Positions 38,875 through 45,564 of a DNA stretch of 45,564 bases are shown here, one piece after another. How positions within the stretch are numbered: the stretch's first letter is position 1; each line of letters starts with the position of its first letter. Where the stretch lies: NCBI GenBank assembly GCA_003220795.1, contig QHTK01000062.1, positions 1 through 45,564 of the forward strand, written 5' to 3'. The stretch is from Gemmatimonadota bacterium (GTDB lineage Bacteria > Gemmatimonadota > Gemmatimonadetes > Gemmatimonadales > GWC2-71-9). A program made the translations under genes and the position numbers. The notes beneath the pieces were generated by a model that had not been told where the DNA came from, made no database searches, and worked only from the letters and a program-made list of their open reading frames with translations.

Positions 38875-41658
38875 TCAACGTGATCCCGTTCCCACCGCGG
38901 GCTGCGGCGCCGGCGTGGCGCGGGCCAGGAAGATGCCGTTGAAGAAGAGCTTGAAGGTCCCGTGCGGCTGCCCGCGATTCAGGATCTCGGGCCCGAACAG
39001 CAGCAGCTTCCCGCCCTTGTCGCCGATCGGCGCCTCGACGGCCGCGACGCCGTCCTTGAGATACTGTTGGCCCCACGCCCAGCCACTGCGCAGCGGGTGG
39101 TCCGACTCGAACCACGCCAATGGGCGCACGCCGGCAACGGCCGCGTCGGGGCGGAGGTCGAACACCGGACTGTTGTCGAAGAACACATCGACCCGCCCCG
39201 GCATGCCGTAGGTGAGCGGACGCGTCGTGTCGACGCGTGCCTGGAGCAGCGAGCCTGGCACGTAGAACTTGGAGCGGGGAAGGGGCTTGCCGTCCGACAC
39301 CAGGTGACTCGCCAGCGGGAGCCCGATGTGCTGGCCCAGGCCGGTCGAGCTGCCGATCGCGATGATGGTGCCGCCGTCGGTGAGGAACTGGCGCAACAGC
39401 GGCACGGTCTTCTGCACGCTGACGCGCCCGAGCCGATTCTTGAACTCCGCGGGAATCGTTTCGGGCGGCGGCGGCGGCCCGAAGAAGTCGTCCGGCTGAT
39501 CCCGGTCGTTCTGCGGGATCGCGCCGTCGGGGAAGACGAGCACGTCGTAGCGGTCGGCGAGCTTGCCGGCGTCGAGCGTCGACGGGTACACGACCTCGAA
39601 GGGAAACTCGAACCGCTCGAGCAACCAGCGGGTCCAGCCGGACGGAATCGATCCCCCGTAGCGGTCCCACAGCCCGATGCGCACGGGGCGAACGCGCAGC
39701 GCGGGAGCCGGACGCGTGGCGAGCCCGTCGAAGCTCAGGCCCAGGTCGGTCGCGAGCCCCCGCACCAGCGGGATGCTCGCAGGCGTGGCCGGAATGAAGA
39801 TCGTGCCGGCCGGGTAGTCGCGGCCGTTCGCCGCGACCGGCTGCACCAGCCAGTCGACTTCCTCCCCCTTGGCGAGCAGTCGATTGGTGGCGATCGCGGC
39901 GTCGTTCACGCGATGACTCAGCAGGAAGCCGGTGGCCCCGTCCGCGTGGCTGACCGTCCCCGGGGGCGGCGTCGCGGTGTCGCGCACCGGCTCGAACGAT
40001 CCGTCGAATCGGTCCAGGATGCGATCGAAGCTCACGCCCATCTGATAGGCCAGGGTCCAGCCCGCGTTGTCGTACGGTGGGATCGGCGGCCCGCCGGGAA
40101 ACTGGAAGTCGTTGGGGTGGTCTTGCGGCTCGAACATGTCGAGAACGTGCGGACGGAACGCCTGGGCGGCCGGTACGATATAGGACTGCGCGGGATAGTG
40201 CCGGCCCGCCACGTCGAAGTCCCCCGCCGCCCGCAGCACCGTCACGCCGTTCTTGATCAGGGTATTCACGAACTTGGTGGCGGTCGGGAAATCCGCCTGG
40301 TCGGACGGGAGAATGTAGCCGCGCGGGTCGCGCTGCGCCGGATCGTGCAACAGGCCGAAGTATTTCGCCGGCACGCGGCCGTCCCGGGTGCGCGCAGTCC
40401 GGATGGTGTCGAGCGCGCTGTCCTTCAGCGCCGCCGCCTTGACGGCCTCGATGACCTGCGGGTGCACGGTCCAATGATCCGTGCTGCCGCGCTCGATCGC
40501 ATTCTTTCCCATACGGTAGATGTTGTAGAGCAGCGTCTCGCGATAGCGGGAGGCGTAATCGAGGATCGCCCGATTGGCGGTGATCGAGTAGTCGATCGAC
40601 TGCCGGAAGTGCCACTGTTGCGGCTCGATGGGTGCGGGCAGGTCGCCCTTGGGCAGCGCGCGGTCCGGCACGAACGGAATGTCGATGGGCGTCGGGTTGC
40701 CGATCGCCTCGGTCAGGAGCCCGATCATGTTGTGGAAGTACGCCGTGGTGCGGAGCCCGCCGTTCCACCACGTCGAGTACGGCGCCCCGGAGCGCATCGT
40801 CGCTCCGGGCTTCCCCTCCGCGAGGAAGCGCTCGTGCATCGCCGCCGCGACCATGTCGATGCCGATCGGCACGAGCGGGTCGAAGTAGTAATTGAACGGA
40901 TCGCGGAACGGCGGCGCGAACAGCACCGTACCGGCAGGACCCGTCTGGTGGTGATTGTAGACGATTTGCGGAAACCATTCCCGGAACATGACCCTGGCCA
41001 TGTTCTCGGTCTCGGGCTGGGTCACCATGTAGAAGTCGCGGTTGTTGTCGTGCCCGATGTATTTCTGGTACAGCCGCGGGATGCCCGCCGTCGAGCGCTT
41101 GAGCGAGTCCGACTCCCGCATGTACCAGCTCGAGACCAGCTCCATGCCGTCGGGGTTGGCGTGCACCGCGAGCAGGATGACGTCGTCGAGGATGCGGCGG
41201 GTCTCCGGGTCGTCCCGGCTCACCATTTGATACACGAGCTCCAACAGTTGATGCGCGCCCAGCACCTCGGTGGCGTGCAAGCCACCGTCGATCCACACTG
41301 CCGCCTTCCCTTCGCGGGCCAGGGCGTGCGCCTGCTCGTCGGTGAGCCCCTGCGCGAGCGCCAGCCGCCGCGCAATATCTTCGTAACGCGCGAGGCGCTT
41401 GTGGTTCGCCGGCGCCGTGATGATCGCCATGAGCTGGGGCCGCCCTTCGGCGGTCTTGCCGATCTCGCGCAGCACCATGCGCGGCGACTCCCGGGCGAGC
41501 GTCCGCCAGTAGGCCTCGAGCTGCGTGTAGGTCGCGAGGTGATAGTCCGCCCCGACGTCGAAGCCCAGGGCTTGTCGCGGTGTCGTGACGCGGTGCTGCG
41601 CCGGGGCCGGCGGCGCCACCAGGGCGGCCGCGACGAGCAAGACGGTGATTCTCGGCAT
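38875..41658 (-). CDS. Secreted M14 zinc carboxypeptidase-like protein
   Basis: A 927-aa exported protein with a Sec signal peptide (residues 1 to about 21, ending P-A-P-A-Q). The M14 peptidase domain (about 30-380) has the zinc motif H-A-T-E (His128, Glu131) and a downstream Y-N-H-H-Q-T-G that can supply the third ligand. The C-terminal half includes a glutamine amidotransferase-like fold (about 670-910, with Y-D-V-L-V-F-P-D-G and I-I-A-I-G-S-S-T-G). This arrangement is seen in large secreted peptidases of environmental bacteria. The likely role is peptide scavenging in periplasm or medium. ATG 41658 is chosen because the signal peptide starts there; an upstream TTG at 41673 is less likely. 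Confidence 0.9.
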   Translation of the reverse strand: MPRITVLLVAAALVAPPAPAQHRVTTPRQALGFDVGADYHLATYTQLEAYWRTLARESPRMVLREIGKTAEGRPQLMAIITAPANHKRLARYEDIARRLALAQGLTDEQAHALAREGKAAVWIDGGLHATEVLGAHQLLELVYQMVSRDDPETRRILDDVILLAVHANPDGMELVSSWYMRESDSLKRSTAGIPRLYQKYIGHDNNRDFYMVTQPETENMARVMFREWFPQIVYNHHQTGPAGTVLFAPPFRDPFNYYFDPLVPIGIDMVAAAMHERFLAEGKPGATMRSGAPYSTWWNGGLRTTAYFHNMIGLLTEAIGNPTPIDIPFVPDRALPKGDLPAPIEPQQWHFRQSIDYSITANRAILDYASRYRETLLYNIYRMGKNAIERGSTDHWTVHPQVIEAVKAAALKDSALDTIRTARTRDGRVPAKYFGLLHDPAQRDPRGYILPSDQADFPTATKFVNTLIKNGVTVLRAAGDFDVAGRHYPAQSYIVPAAQAFRPHVLDMFEPQDHPNDFQFPGGPPIPPYDNAGWTLAYQMGVSFDRILDRFDGSFEPVRDTATPPPGTVSHADGATGFLLSHRVNDAAIATNRLLAKGEEVDWLVQPVAANGRDYPAGTIFIPATPASIPLVRGLATDLGLSFDGLATRPAPALRVRPVRIGLWDRYGGSIPSGWTRWLLERFEFPFEVVYPSTLDAGKLADRYDVLVFPDGAIPQNDRDQPDDFFGPPPPPETIPAEFKNRLGRVSVQKTVPLLRQFLTDGGTIIAIGSSTGLGQHIGLPLASHLVSDGKPLPRSKFYVPGSLLQARVDTTRPLTYGMPGRVDVFFDNSPVFDLRPDAAVAGVRPLAWFESDHPLRSGWAWGQQYLKDGVAAVEAPIGDKGGKLLLFGPEILNRGQPHGTFKLFFNGIFLARATPAPQPAVGTGSR

Positions 41659-41726
41659 ATCGAGGACTCGCAATTCGGAGGGGGCGTGCAGTAAACTATC
41701 TGGGCACGGTCACTGTGCTAGGCGGG

Positions 41727-42869
41727 ATGACTCACGTCGTGATGCGTATCCGCAACACCGTACTCGCACTGCTGGCGGTCGCCGCCGCGGGGCCGGGTGC
41801 CGCTCAAACGCCGGCCCCCGACAGCGTGTCGGCAGGCCTCTACGCCGCGGCCGGCGCCGGGATGCTCAGCCCGGCGGCGCGGCGCGCCGTGCCGTTCGTG
41901 TACGTGCCGAACAGCAAAGACGGCACGGTCACGGTGATCGACCCATTGACCTACCGCGTCCTGCGCAGCTTTGCGACCGGCGCCCTGCCGCAGCACGTGG
42001 TGCCGTCGTACGATCTCCTGACGCTGTGGGTGGCAAACAACCTGGGGAATACGCTCACGCCGATCGATCCCGCCAACGGCCGCGAAGGGCCGAGCGTGCC
42101 GGTCGCCGATCCGTACAACCTGTATTTCACTCCCGACGGCCACTGGGCCATCGTCGTGGCCGAGCGGCTCCGGCGGCTCGACTTCCGGGACGCGCACACG
42201 ATGGCCCTCGTGCAATCGGTCCCGGTCGAGTGCAGGGGCGTGGACCACATGGAGTTCAGCGCCGACGGGCACTTCGCCATCGCCACGTGCGAGTTCTCGG
42301 GCGAGCTGCTGAAGCTCGACCTCGCGACCCGCCGGGTGGTCGGGTACCTGCTGCTCGATCCCGACGGGCTGGGCGCCCGCGCGATGCCGCAGGACATCCG
42401 TGCGTCGCCCGACGGGCATGTGTTCTACGTGGCCGACATGATGGCGAACGGCGTCTACCTGGTGGACCCGGACGCTTTCCGGCGTGTCGGGTTCGTCGCG
42501 ACCGGCAAAGGCACGCACGGCATCTACCCCAGCCGGGACGGGCGCCGGATGTACATCAGCAATCGCGGCTGGAATACCACTGCGGGCGGCCGCCACGGGC
42601 CGGGGAGCATCACCGTGCTCGATCCCGCGACGCAGCGGATCGTCGCCACCTGGCCGGTGCCGGGCGGCGGGAGTCCCGACATGGGCAACGTGACTGCCGA
42701 TGGCCGGGAGCTGTGGCTATCGGGGCGCTACGACAGCGAGGTGTACGTCTTCGACGCCCAGACGGGCCGGCTCACCCACCGCATCGCGGTCGGCCGCGAG
42801 CCGCATGGGCTTTGCGTGTGGCCGCAGCCCGGGCGTTACTCGCTGGGGCACACGGGGAACATGCGATAA
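41727..42869 (+). CDS. Exported YVTN/YncE-like beta-propeller protein
   Basis: A protein of about 380 aa with a signal peptide (cleaved near G-A-A-Q) and a seven-bladed propeller of YVTN/cytochrome D1-like repeats. The blades appear as V-Y-V-P-N-S-K-D-G-T-V-T-V-I-D, L-W-V-A-N-N-L-G-N-T-L-T-P-I-D, F-Y-V-A-D-M-M-A-N-G-V-Y-L-V-D, M-Y-I-S-N-R-G-W and L-W-L-S-G-R-Y-D-S-E-V. No haem-binding C-x2-C-H is present, so a binding role is more likely than redox chemistry. Divergent from the M14 peptidase gene with a 68-bp spacer. Three in-frame starts are possible (41715, 41727, 41742). ATG 41727 is a compromise. Confidence 0.85.
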   Translation: MTHVVMRIRNTVLALLAVAAAGPGAAQTPAPDSVSAGLYAAAGAGMLSPAARRAVPFVYVPNSKDGTVTVIDPLTYRVLRSFATGALPQHVVPSYDLLTLWVANNLGNTLTPIDPANGREGPSVPVADPYNLYFTPDGHWAIVVAERLRRLDFRDAHTMALVQSVPVECRGVDHMEFSADGHFAIATCEFSGELLKLDLATRRVVGYLLLDPDGLGARAMPQDIRASPDGHVFYVADMMANGVYLVDPDAFRRVGFVATGKGTHGIYPSRDGRRMYISNRGWNTTAGGRHGPGSITVLDPATQRIVATWPVPGGGSPDMGNVTADGRELWLSGRYDSEVYVFDAQTGRLTHRIAVGREPHGLCVWPQPGRYSLGHTGNMR

Positions 42870-42875
42870 GACAAG

Positions 42876-42980
42876 GACGTCAAGCAAACGACGTCACGCA
42901 ACGACGTCACGCAACAACGTCAGGCAACGACGTCACGCAACGACGTCACGCAAGAACGTCACGCCACAACGTCCAGCAGA
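42876..42980. repeat. Array of eight 13-nt tandem repeats
   Basis: Eight units, mostly GACGTCACGCAAC, follow each other with a 13-nt period (the first is 14 nt). Three are identical, the others have one to four changes. Each begins with the palindrome GACGTC or the variant AACGTC. The array fills nearly the whole spacer between the propeller gene and the SDR gene and is not a multiple of three, so it is not coding. There are no spacers, so it is not a CRISPR array. Confidence 0.92.
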
Positions 42981-42998
42981 GGCATCGCGGAGAGACGT

Positions 42999-43775
42999 GT
43001 GAATCGCATCGAGGGGAAGCTGATTCTGATCACGGGGGCGAGCTCGGGGATCGGGGCGGCGTGCGCACGCCGCTTCGCCGCGGAGGGCGCGAAGCTGGTG
43101 CTGTGGGCGCGCCGCGTCGATCGACTCGAGCGGCTCAGCGCCGACTTGCGCGAGCGCCACGCGACATCGGCGCTGCTCGCGCAGGTGGACGTGCGCGATC
43201 GAGCGGCGGTGAACCGCGCCGCCGGAGACCTCGTGGCCGGCGGGCACGTGCCGGATGTTCTCATCAACAACGCCGGTCTCGCGAGCGGGATGTCCAAGAT
43301 CCACGAGGGCGACCCGGAGGACTGGGATCGCATGATCGACACGAATCTGAAGGGGTTGCTCAACGTGACTCGTGCTATCCTGCCGCACATGGTGGCGCGG
43401 CGGCGGGGCCACGTGGTGAACCTCGGCTCGACCGCCGGGCACATGACGTACCCGCAGGGTAACGTCTACAACGCCACGAAGTACGGCGTGCGCGCGCTCT
43501 CGGAGGGGATGAACCTGGACGTGGCGGGGACGCCGATCCGCGTCTCGAGCGTCGATCCGGGGTTCGCGGAGACGGAATTCTCCGAGGTGCGGTTCCACGG
43601 CGACGCGGCGCGCGCCAAGGCGGTGTATCGCGGGTTCCAGCCGCTCACCGCCGACGACATCGCGGATGCGATCGCGTACGTCGTCAACCTGCCCGAGCAC
43701 GTCAACGTCCTCGACATGGTGATCGTGCCGACGGCGCAGCGGAACGTGTACGTGGTGGACCGCAACGAGTCGTGA
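42999..43775 (+). CDS. Short-chain dehydrogenase (YdfG-like NADP-dependent)
   Basis: A 258-aa classical SDR. It shows the cofactor motif T-G-A-S-S-G-I-G, N-N-A-G, the catalytic Ser in N-L-G-S-T-A-G and Y-N-A-T-K for the Tyr/Lys pair. The C-terminal V-N-V-L-D-M-V-I-V-P-T-A-Q-R is typical of the YdfG group, which oxidises 3-hydroxy acids such as L-allo-threonine or serine and reduces malonic semialdehyde. The substrate here is not certain. GTG 42999 is preceded by GGAGAG. It lies 18 bp after the 13-nt repeat array, so the repeats are in or near its promoter or leader. Confidence 0.92.
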   Translation: MNRIEGKLILITGASSGIGAACARRFAAEGAKLVLWARRVDRLERLSADLRERHATSALLAQVDVRDRAAVNRAAGDLVAGGHVPDVLINNAGLASGMSKIHEGDPEDWDRMIDTNLKGLLNVTRAILPHMVARRRGHVVNLGSTAGHMTYPQGNVYNATKYGVRALSEGMNLDVAGTPIRVSSVDPGFAETEFSEVRFHGDAARAKAVYRGFQPLTADDIADAIAYVVNLPEHVNVLDMVIVPTAQRNVYVVDRNES

Positions 43776-43801
43776 CGGCGGGTGTGGCCGGGGGGCAGCA
43801 A

Positions 43802-43817
43802 CGTCGCGCCGGCGACG
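43802..43817. repeat. Small hairpin between the SDR and aldo-keto reductase genes
   Basis: CGTCGC-GCCG-GCGACG forms a 6-bp stem with a 4-nt loop in the 113-bp spacer. No T-run follows, so termination is not clearly indicated. Confidence 0.4.
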
Positions 43818-43888
43818 AGCCGGAACCTGGTGCCGCGCTGCGCGGTTGAATCAAGCTGGATACCCATCGACCGAGAGGGAGTCGTCAC

Positions 43889-44875
43889 ATGCAGCAACGC
43901 ACGCTTGGCGGGCAGGGCCTCACGGTGTCGGCCCTGGGCCTGGGATGCATGGGGATGTCGGAGTTTTACGGCGGTCGCAACGACGCCGAGTCGATCGCCA
44001 CGATTCAGCGGGCGCTCGACCTGGGGATCACGTTCCTGGACACGGCGGACATGTACGGCCCGTTCACCAACGAGCAGCTCGTGGGCCGCGCCATCGCGGG
44101 CCGGCGCGCGCAGGTGATCCTGGCGACGAAGTTCGGGAACGTGCGCGGTCCCGACGGCAGCTTCCGGGGAGTGAACGGCCGGCCGGAGTACGTCCGCGCC
44201 GCCTGCGACGCGTCGCTCAAGCGCCTTGGCGTGGACACGATCGATTTGTATTACCAGCATCGCGTCGACCAAAGCGTGCCGATCGAGGAGACGGTGGGCG
44301 CCATGGCCGGGCTGGTGCGGGAGGGGAAGGTGCGGTACCTCGGGCTCTCCGAGGCGTCGCCCGCGACCGTGCGGCGTGCCCACCTAGTGCACCCGATCAG
44401 CGCCCTCCAGACCGAGTATTCGCTGTGGAGTCGCGACCCGGAAGCCGACATCCTGCCGACGTGCCGGGAGCTGGGGATCGGTTTCGTGGCCTACAGCCCG
44501 CTGGGGCGAGGCTTTCTCACCGGCCGGTTTCGCAGACTGGATGACCTGCCGGCGGACGATTGGCGGCGCAACAATCCGCGCTTTCAGGGAGAGAACTTCG
44601 AGCGGAACCTCGCGCTGTTGCGGAGGATCGAGGAGATGGCGCGAGCGAAGGCCTGTACGCCGGCGCAGCTGGCGCTCGCCTGGCTGCTCAGCCGAGGGAA
44701 CGATATCGTGCCGATCCCGGGGACGAAGCACCGTGCCCGGCTCGAGGAGAACGTGCGGGCGCTCGACATCCGGCTCACGTCCGACGAGCTCAAGCGCATC
44801 GACGCGGTTGCGCCGATCGGCGCGGCGGCGGGAGACCGCTATGCCGGGCCCGGGATGCGGGCGGTGAACGTCTAG
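43889..44875 (+). CDS. Aldo-keto reductase
   Basis: A 328-aa NADPH-dependent oxidoreductase with the (beta/alpha)8 fold. The catalytic residues of the family are seen in F-L-D-T-A-D-M-Y-G (Asp, Tyr), A-T-K-F (Lys) and Y-Y-Q-H-R (His). The C-terminal cofactor part has P-I-P-G-T-K and L-E-E-N-V. It resembles the AKR13-like group that reduces aldehydes, and its substrate is unknown. The SDR upstream is on the same strand at 113 bp. Its stop overlaps the convergent S9 peptidase gene by 4 bp. Confidence 0.93.
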   Translation: MQQRTLGGQGLTVSALGLGCMGMSEFYGGRNDAESIATIQRALDLGITFLDTADMYGPFTNEQLVGRAIAGRRAQVILATKFGNVRGPDGSFRGVNGRPEYVRAACDASLKRLGVDTIDLYYQHRVDQSVPIEETVGAMAGLVREGKVRYLGLSEASPATVRRAHLVHPISALQTEYSLWSRDPEADILPTCRELGIGFVAYSPLGRGFLTGRFRRLDDLPADDWRRNNPRFQGENFERNLALLRRIEEMARAKACTPAQLALAWLLSRGNDIVPIPGTKHRARLEENVRALDIRLTSDELKRIDAVAPIGAAAGDRYAGPGMRAVNV

Positions 44876-45564
44876 GGGCTGACCTGCGAGACCTCCCGGC
44901 CGAGCAGGTAGCGCTGGGTGAAGAGGATCGTCGCGTAGAACTGGAAGTCCTGGTTCGGCTTCTTCCGGAAGCCGTGCCCCTCGTCCTTCGCCAGCAGATA
45001 CCACACCGGCACGCTCCGTTGCTTCAGCGCGGCGACCATCTGGTCGGCTTCGCTGTGCGGCACCCGCGGATCGTTGAGACCGGCAACGATGAACAGCGGT
45101 TTCGTGATCTTGTCCACGTTGTTGAGCGGCGCAGTGCGCTCCATCCACGCCCGCTGGGTGGAGTCGCGCTCGTCGCCGTACTCGACGCGCCGCAGATCCT
45201 GGCGGTATCCGGACGTGTTCTTGAGGAAGGTGGCGAGGCTCGAAATGCCGACCACGTCCACGGCACAGCAGATCCGGTCGTTGTAGAGCGTCGCGCTCAC
45301 GAGCGTCATATGGCCGCCGTAGCTCCCGCCGGTCACGAGCACGTGGTCCGGGTCGAGATCGGGGCGGGTGCGGATCCAGTCGAGCAGCGCGCCGATGTCC
45401 CGGTAGGCGCCGTCCCGCAAGGTCCCGTTGTCGAGCTTCGCGAAGGTCTTGCCGTGGCCCGTCGAGCCCCGGACGTTGGGGAAGATCAGCGCGACGCCGA
45501 GCTCGTTTACGTAGTAGTTGTTGCGGCCCAGGAACCCGGGACGTGACTGCCCTTCCGGGCCGCC
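44872..45564 (-). CDS. S9 family prolyl oligopeptidase-like protein, 5' partial
   Basis: The C-terminal 230 residues of an alpha/beta-hydrolase. The frame is open to the right edge, so the N-terminal propeller and any signal peptide are outside the window. The visible part begins G-G-P-E-G-Q-S (the end of the family's H-G-G-P motif region). The catalytic triad is seen in G-G-S-Y-G-G-H (Ser), G-L-N-D-P-R-V-P (Asp) and D-E-G-H-G-F (His). It probably cleaves peptides or acyl-peptides in the periplasm or outside the cell, by analogy with related bacterial enzymes. Confidence 0.92.
   Translation of the reverse strand, partial: GGPEGQSRPGFLGRNNYYVNELGVALIFPNVRGSTGHGKTFAKLDNGTLRDGAYRDIGALLDWIRTRPDLDPDHVLVTGGSYGGHMTLVSATLYNDRICCAVDVVGISSLATFLKNTSGYRQDLRRVEYGDERDSTQRAWMERTAPLNNVDKITKPLFIVAGLNDPRVPHSEADQMVAALKQRSVPVWYLLAKDEGHGFRKKPNQDFQFYATILFTQRYLLGREVSQVSP

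Noticed and set aside
38962..41694. A 910-codon open frame on the plus strand opposite the M14 peptidase gene
   Set aside because: The minus-strand frame has a signal peptide and M14 motifs. The plus-strand product is rich in Arg, Val and Gly without any domain, as expected from codon bias of the real gene.
42876..42980. Repeat array considered as CRISPR
   Set aside because: The 13-nt units are directly adjacent with no spacers, and no cas gene is present in the window.
41585..43462. A 625-codon plus-strand frame crossing the propeller gene, the repeats and the SDR gene
   Set aside because: It runs out of frame through two recognisable genes and the 13-nt repeats. It is a frame left open by high GC content.

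Overview
The window is a high-GC bacterial chromosome segment with dense, often overlapping genes and many GTG starts. No rRNA, tRNA, phage or transposase gene was seen, so the organism can only be inferred. A Wzx/Wzy-type exopolysaccharide locus, an RsbRST stressosome, several sigma-54 activators and large secreted M14 and S9 peptidases fit Gemmatimonadota or a similar Gram-negative phylum, but this is an inference from gene content and not from a marker gene.

Region 1 (1-31281) is a large exopolysaccharide or capsule locus. It opens with the end of a secreted Ig-like/jelly-roll protein closed by a strong intrinsic terminator. Assembly genes follow on both strands: GT2 and GT4 glycosyltransferases (1225, 7127, 17730, 18848), a Wzy/WaaL-like polymerase or ligase (5752), a Wzx-like flippase (15818-17287), an initiating sugar transferase (20055-20942), a polysaccharide co-polymerase fused to a BY-type tyrosine kinase (23675), a very short Wza-like export protein (29480), and precursor supply by glmS and wecB. 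Modifying enzymes include two NodB-like deacetylases, a CelD-type and a FemAB-type acyl/aminoacyl transferase, a DegT-type aminotransferase, a methyltransferase, an APH-like kinase and a Gfo/Idh/MocA dehydrogenase fused to an extended SDR. Control genes sit inside the locus: a soluble histidine kinase, an NtrC-type sigma-54 activator and a receiver/degenerate-GGDEF protein.

Region 2 (31282-36976) is the most interesting part. A 600-bp spacer carries inverted repeats and a consensus sigma-54 promoter (TGGCAC-N5-TTGCT). Downstream is a tight operon of rsbR, rsbS, rsbT and rsbX homologues, followed by a sigma-54 enhancer-binding protein with a receiver-like domain lacking the phosphorylatable Asp, and a TPR protein. 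This looks like a stressosome whose output is sigma-54 transcription instead of the sigma-B partner switch. The promoter suggests the operon is itself sigma-54 dependent and possibly self-activating.

Region 3 (36982-45564) is ordinary metabolic and secreted-enzyme content: a small SHOCT-like protein, DNA-3-methyladenine glycosylase I, a quinone oxidoreductase, an M14 peptidase, a YVTN beta-propeller protein, an SDR, an aldo-keto reductase and a truncated S9 peptidase. Two of its spacers hold arrays of a related 13-nt tandem repeat, each just upstream of an oxidoreductase start codon.
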